A DNA stretch of 64,000 bases, from contig NZ_JAJUWT010000011.1 in NCBI RefSeq assembly GCF_021390395.1, forward strand, positions 62,001 to 126,000. The letters are read 5' to 3'. Below the pieces are notes generated by a model. That model made no database searches and was not told the origin of the DNA. It saw only the letters and a list, made by a program, of their open reading frames with translations. This document shows positions 60,458 to 64,000 of this stretch, piece by piece. This stretch comes from Saccharothrix sp. S26 (GTDB lineage Bacteria; Actinomycetota; Actinomycetes; Mycobacteriales; Pseudonocardiaceae). The translations under genes were made by a program, and so were the position numbers. Position 1 is the first letter of the stretch. Every line of letters starts with the position of its first letter.

Positions 60458-62314
60458 TCAGCGGTTCTCGAATGCCTTGCGCCACTGCTCGGCCGACGTG
60501 AGGTCGGGCAGGGCGGCGCGGTACTGGGCGCGCAGCTTCGGCCACTCCTTGCCCAGCCGGCGGTAGTTGCGCACGGCTCGGGCCATCAGGGTGCGGAACT
60601 GCTCGGGGTCGCGCTTGTAGAACGCGACGCCCGTGCCGTCGGCCGTGGACACGGTGGCGCTGTCCAGGTTGCCGAGCAGGAACCAGCGGGCGTTGAGGGC
60701 GGGCACGTTGAGCTGCGGGCGCTCGCCCGCGGCCGGCTGGGGCGGGCGCAGGTTGTGCAGCACGGACTTCGCCGCGCGCACCGCGATCGTCGCCTTGCCC
60801 TTCGCCGGCTGCAACAACGCCTCGGCGCGCACCAGGTCGAACGTGGGCGGCGGGAACTCGCGGGCCGACTCCAGCCGCCGGGCGTCGCTGTACTCCTCGC
60901 GCATCGCCCGCACCATCGGCAACGCCGTGCGCAGCGAGTCGAACAGGCCCGCCGGGCCGTCCAGGAAGTCCTCGATCGCCTTCTGCTGCAACGCCACGGT
61001 CGAGTACTCCATGGACAGCAGGTGCCGCAGCGACAGCTTCAACCCGTGCTTGACGATGCCCGTCCGCACGTCGTACGGGCTGTGCAGCGCGGCCAGCACC
61101 AGCCGGTTGCGGGTGTGGAAGTACGCCTGCCAGTCGGTCGAGTCGTTCTTGTCCGTCCACGGCATGTGCCACACCGCCGACCCCGGCAGCGACACGGTCG
61201 GGAACCCGTGCTCCAGCGCCCGCAACGAGTACTCGGCGTCGTCCCACTTGATGAACAGCGGCAGCGGGTAGCCGGTCCGCTCCACCACCTCGCGCGGGAA
61301 CAGGCACATCCACCAGCCGTTGTAGGTGGCGTCCACGCGGGGGTGCAGCTCGGGCGTCTCGCGCAACGACGACTCGGCGAAGTCGTGGTCGGTCACCGCG
61401 CCCGGCGCGGCCCGCCAGAAGCACGTGCCCAGGTCGACGATCTCGGCCGTGCTGTGGATGCGGGTCCTGGCCTGGAGGTTCAGCATGTGGCTGCCGACGA
61501 TGACCGGCGACGCCGCCGCCCGCGCGAACGCGTTGGACCGCAGCACGGCCTCCGGCTCCAGCCGGATGTCGTCGTCCATCAGCATGACCTGCTCGGCGTC
61601 GGTGTGCTCGATCGCCTCGAACATGCCCCGGGTGAACCCGCCTGAGCCGCCCAGGTTGTCCTGCTCGATGACCTCCAGCCGGTCGCCCAGCCCGGCCGCG
61701 GCCTCGGCGAAGCCCGGCACCGACCGCACCTTCACCGCGCCCTGGTCGGCCACGAAGACGTTGCTCACGACGTCGAGCACGGCCGGGTCGCTGCCCAGCG
61801 CCCGCAGCGCCTCCACCGCGTCGTGCGGGCGCATGGTGGTGATGCTGACCGCGACCTTCTTCGCGGGCAGCGGCGACCGCACGGCCCACTCGGCGTCGCG
61901 GATCTCCAGCGGCGACTCGTGCGTGAACGCGTCGAACCAGATCAGCCCGCCGTCCTCGAACGGCCGCAGCGACACCGGGAACTCCAGCGGCGTCCAGTCC
62001 GCCGCGTCCCGGACGAACGACCCCTCCAGGTGCACGACGTCGCCGCTGGGCTTGGAGCGGTACACGTCGACCCGGCCGGAGCCGCGCACGCTCATCCGCA
62101 GCACGACCTCGTCGACGACCGTCCACCGCTTCCAGTAGCTGGCCGGGAACGCGTTGAAGTAGGTCGCGAACGACACCTTGGCGTGCTCGGGCACGGTCAG
62201 GGCGCGACGGGAGTCCACCTGGCAGTGCACGTTCTGCGGCTCGTCCAGGTACATCGGCCGCACGTCGAGCGGGTCGTCGTCCCGGGGCAGGATGATCCGG
62301 TGCACTGCGTCCAC
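60458..62314 (-). CDS. glfT2: Galactofuranosyltransferase GlfT2
   Basis: 618 residues, the galactan polymerase of the Rv3808c type. N-terminal beta-sandwich (MDAVHRIILPRDDDPLDVRP ... GGLIWFDAFTHES), GT2 core with NLGGSGGFTRGMFEA, VMLMDDDIRLEP (the DDD metal site near residue 246), FIKWDDAEYSLRALE (the WDDxE catalytic-base motif) and SAVWHMPW (His metal ligand), then a helical C-terminal domain. It extends lipid-linked galactan with alternating beta-1,5/1,6 galactofuranose. ATG 62314. Confidence 0.93.
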   Translation of the reverse strand: MDAVHRIILPRDDDPLDVRPMYLDEPQNVHCQVDSRRALTVPEHAKVSFATYFNAFPASYWKRWTVVDEVVLRMSVRGSGRVDVYRSKPSGDVVHLEGSFVRDAADWTPLEFPVSLRPFEDGGLIWFDAFTHESPLEIRDAEWAVRSPLPAKKVAVSITTMRPHDAVEALRALGSDPAVLDVVSNVFVADQGAVKVRSVPGFAEAAAGLGDRLEVIEQDNLGGSGGFTRGMFEAIEHTDAEQVMLMDDDIRLEPEAVLRSNAFARAAASPVIVGSHMLNLQARTRIHSTAEIVDLGTCFWRAAPGAVTDHDFAESSLRETPELHPRVDATYNGWWMCLFPREVVERTGYPLPLFIKWDDAEYSLRALEHGFPTVSLPGSAVWHMPWTDKNDSTDWQAYFHTRNRLVLAALHSPYDVRTGIVKHGLKLSLRHLLSMEYSTVALQQKAIEDFLDGPAGLFDSLRTALPMVRAMREEYSDARRLESAREFPPPTFDLVRAEALLQPAKGKATIAVRAAKSVLHNLRPPQPAAGERPQLNVPALNARWFLLGNLDSATVSTADGTGVAFYKRDPEQFRTLMARAVRNYRRLGKEWPKLRAQYRAALPDLTSAEQWRKAFENR

Positions 62315-62360
62315 TGAAGGTCCCTCGGTGTGTTGCGCGTGGGGAAGGCGGGAAAGAGAA

Positions 62361-62388
62361 GCGGGGCGACCGCTCAGGGCCGCCCCGC
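62361..62388 (-). terminator. Hairpin terminator between the two GlfT2-type genes
   Basis: GCGGGGCG (62361-62368) pairs with CGCCCCGC (62381-62388), nine bases beyond the stop of the upstream gene. Confidence 0.6.
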
Positions 62389-62396
62389 CGGGTCGA

Positions 62397-64000
62397 TCAG
62401 AGGTCGTACAACCGCCGCCAGTTCTCGCGGCTGGTGAGCTCGCCCATCGCGTCGCGGTAGGCGCGCTGCATCTCCGGGGCCCGCTGGTAGAGCTCCTTGA
62501 GCAGCTTCGTGCCCCGCTTGCCGAGCCGGATCGCGAGCTCGCGGTCGCGCCGCCGGACCCGCACGCCCTCCTGGGACGCGTCGGTGACCACGGCGGTGTT
62601 GAACAGCGACACGTGCCACCAGGCGGCGTCGCCCGCGGCCACCGCGCCGACGTCGTGCGCGCTGCGGCCGAGGAGCTGGTTGACCATGCGCTTGGCCAGC
62701 ACCGGCGCGAACAGCTTCGGCGCGGGCGGCGCGCTGATCAGCGGCAGGTCACCGGAGGAGATGCCGGGCACCTCCGAGGCCGGGTGCTTGACCGTCTCGG
62801 GGAACTCGGCGCGCAGCTTGCGGATCTCCGCCGCCGCCTCGACACCACCGTCACGCAGCACCTCGGGACCCCTGAGGAAGTCCTCGATGGCCTTGAGCTG
62901 GGTCGCCGCCAGGCCGTACTGCATGGCGACCAGGTACGTGGCGAGCTGGCCCGCCATGGAGCGGCAGATCCGCTTCGGGTCGAACTGGCTGTGCAGCGCC
63001 GAGGTGATCAGCGCGTTGCGCAGGTTGAAGTACCGGTGCCAGTCGTCCCAGTCCTTCCAGTGGAAGTCGGCGTGCCACACGCCCGCGCCGGGCAGCGTGA
63101 CCGTGGCGAACCCGCGGGCCCGCGCGCGGTAGCCGTACTCGATGTCGTCCCACTGGAAGAACAGCGGCAGCGGGTAGCCGATCGCCTTGACGATCTCCGA
63201 CGGGATCAGGCACGACCACCAGCCGTTGTAGCCCGCGTCGACCCGGCGGTCCTGCACGTTGCGCTTGCCGGTCTCCTCGTCGTACCCGGTGAGGTCGGCG
63301 TCGTGCAGCGCGCCCTCCACGACCTGGCCGGGGGCCAGCGTGTCGAGGTTGGCGTACTCCGCGCCCACGTGCAGGTGGTTGGGGTGCAGCAGGTACAGCA
63401 TCTGGCCGCCGACGATGACCGGCTGCGCGGTGCGGTTGGCGAACGCGGTCGTGCGGACCACGATCTCCGGTTCGCACAGCACGTCGTCGTCCATGAAGAG
63501 CACGTTGGCGTGCTCGGCGTGGTCGACCTCCATGACCTCGTACAGGCCGCGGGTGAAGCCGCCGGCGCCGCCGAGGTTGGGCTGGCGGATGTAGCGCAGC
63601 TTGTCGCCCAGCGCGGCGGCGACCTCGGCGAACCGGGGCCGCGACTCGACCGGGTCGCTGCCCTGATCCACCACGTACACCGCGTCGACCAGGCTCAGCG
63701 GCTCGGCGTCGGAGGCCAGGGCCGCCATGGTGTTGAGGCAGTCCTCGACCCGGTTGAACGTGCAGATCACGATCGCGGTCGGCCGCACCCGCTTGGGCGG
63801 CGCGACCGTCCAGCGGGGGTTCTCGACCACCAGTTCGTGCTCGCCGGTGACGACGTCGAACCACAGCGCGCCGCCGTCGGTGAACTTGTCGATCTTGGCC
63901 GTCATGCTGACGACCTGGCCCTTCGCCCCCGAGACCTGCTCGGCGACGATGGTCCGCGACTCGCCCTCCGCGTCGGAGGCGACGATCGAGACGGTGCCCG
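62397..64000 (-). CDS. Second GlfT2-like galactofuranosyltransferase, 5' end outside window
   Basis: The frame remains open from the window edge, so about 534 C-terminal residues are seen. It shares GGALWFDVVTGEHEL, NLGGAGGFTRGLYEV, VLFMDDDVLCEP, FFQWDDIEYGYRARA and AGVWHADFHWKDW with GlfT2. All catalytic motifs are intact, so this is a functional-looking paralogue rather than a relic. An ATG at 63903-63905 is internal: the upstream part (IVASDAEGESRTIVAEQVSG) continues the family's beta-sandwich. It may share or divide the polymerase role with glfT2. Confidence 0.9.
   Translation of the reverse strand, partial: GTVSIVASDAEGESRTIVAEQVSGAKGQVVSMTAKIDKFTDGGALWFDVVTGEHELVVENPRWTVAPPKRVRPTAIVICTFNRVEDCLNTMAALASDAEPLSLVDAVYVVDQGSDPVESRPRFAEVAAALGDKLRYIRQPNLGGAGGFTRGLYEVMEVDHAEHANVLFMDDDVLCEPEIVVRTTAFANRTAQPVIVGGQMLYLLHPNHLHVGAEYANLDTLAPGQVVEGALHDADLTGYDEETGKRNVQDRRVDAGYNGWWSCLIPSEIVKAIGYPLPLFFQWDDIEYGYRARARGFATVTLPGAGVWHADFHWKDWDDWHRYFNLRNALITSALHSQFDPKRICRSMAGQLATYLVAMQYGLAATQLKAIEDFLRGPEVLRDGGVEAAAEIRKLRAEFPETVKHPASEVPGISSGDLPLISAPPAPKLFAPVLAKRMVNQLLGRSAHDVGAVAAGDAAWWHVSLFNTAVVTDASQEGVRVRRRDRELAIRLGKRGTKLLKELYQRAPEMQRAYRDAMGELTSRENWRRLYDL

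Overview
The window is a 64 kb, very GC-rich chromosomal segment from an actinomycete. The gene content points to the order Pseudonocardiales: a bacterial proteasome activator of the Rv3780 type ending in GQYL, the galactan pathway of an arabinogalactan cell wall (a Wzm/Wzt-like exporter, GlfT1, GlfT2 and a second GlfT2-like gene), ESX/type VII secretion genes, many GTG starts and many 4-nt GTGA/ATGA gene overlaps. The order tyrA ... tRNAs ... pat ... bpa ... wzm/wzt/glfT1 ... glfT2 recalls the oriC-proximal Rv3754-Rv3808 region of Mycobacterium tuberculosis (from memory, not searched). Two exact DnaA-box sequences upstream of tyrA fit such a location.

Layout. 1-6.5 kb: the end of an M20 peptidase, tyrA, two tandem paralogous FN3 surface proteins and a thiolase. 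6.6-13.2 kb: a glycolipid-binding-like protein coupled to a small MT0933-like protein, a thioester (TQXA) surface protein with a LANTG sorting signal, a C5-cytosine methyltransferase divergent from a HEAT-like protein, and an ATP-grasp ligase. 13.2-19.7 kb: a sugar epimerase, RNase Z, a serine hydrolase, a GH87-like glucanase, and a three-gene operon (membrane protein, XRE regulator, dehydrogenase) behind conspicuous inverted repeats. 19.9-31.6 kb: a compact type VII locus made of two convergent operons. The plus-strand operon carries a small membrane protein, eccD, a MinD-like protein, eccC and two unknowns. The minus-strand operon carries three WXG100-type small proteins, a 730-residue WXG-headed toxin with a PD-(D/E)xK-like tail, and a putative immunity protein. 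Both operons are preceded by nearly the same 17-bp palindromic site in the same orientation.

32-37 kb: tRNA-Arg(ACG), tRNA-Ser(GCT), acetoacetyl-CoA synthetase, and an espG/PPE-like/PE-like trio that is probably a second part of the type VII system. 37-53 kb: housekeeping and secreted proteins, including a dienelactone-hydrolase homologue, the aromatic aminotransferase pat, a TSUP transporter, an SMP-30-like propeller, two MarR regulators with palindromic operators, a zinc metallopeptidase, a UshA-type nucleotidase, tRNA-Ser(TGA), a three-module secreted repeat protein, a Cna-B-type secreted protein followed by a frameshifted copy of its own C-terminus, an M28 aminopeptidase, a GNAT acetyltransferase and a quinone oxidoreductase.

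53-64 kb: a methyltransferase coupled to a class V aminotransferase homologue that lacks the PLP lysine, then bpa, a TylF-like methyltransferase with a coiled coil, the galactan exporter, glfT1, a toxin-antitoxin-like pair with an operator and a probable leaderless start, glfT2, and a second GlfT2-like gene cut by the window edge. Together the last genes describe start, possible capping, export and polymerisation of cell-wall galactan. Function calls rest on motif reading and family knowledge; no database search was possible.
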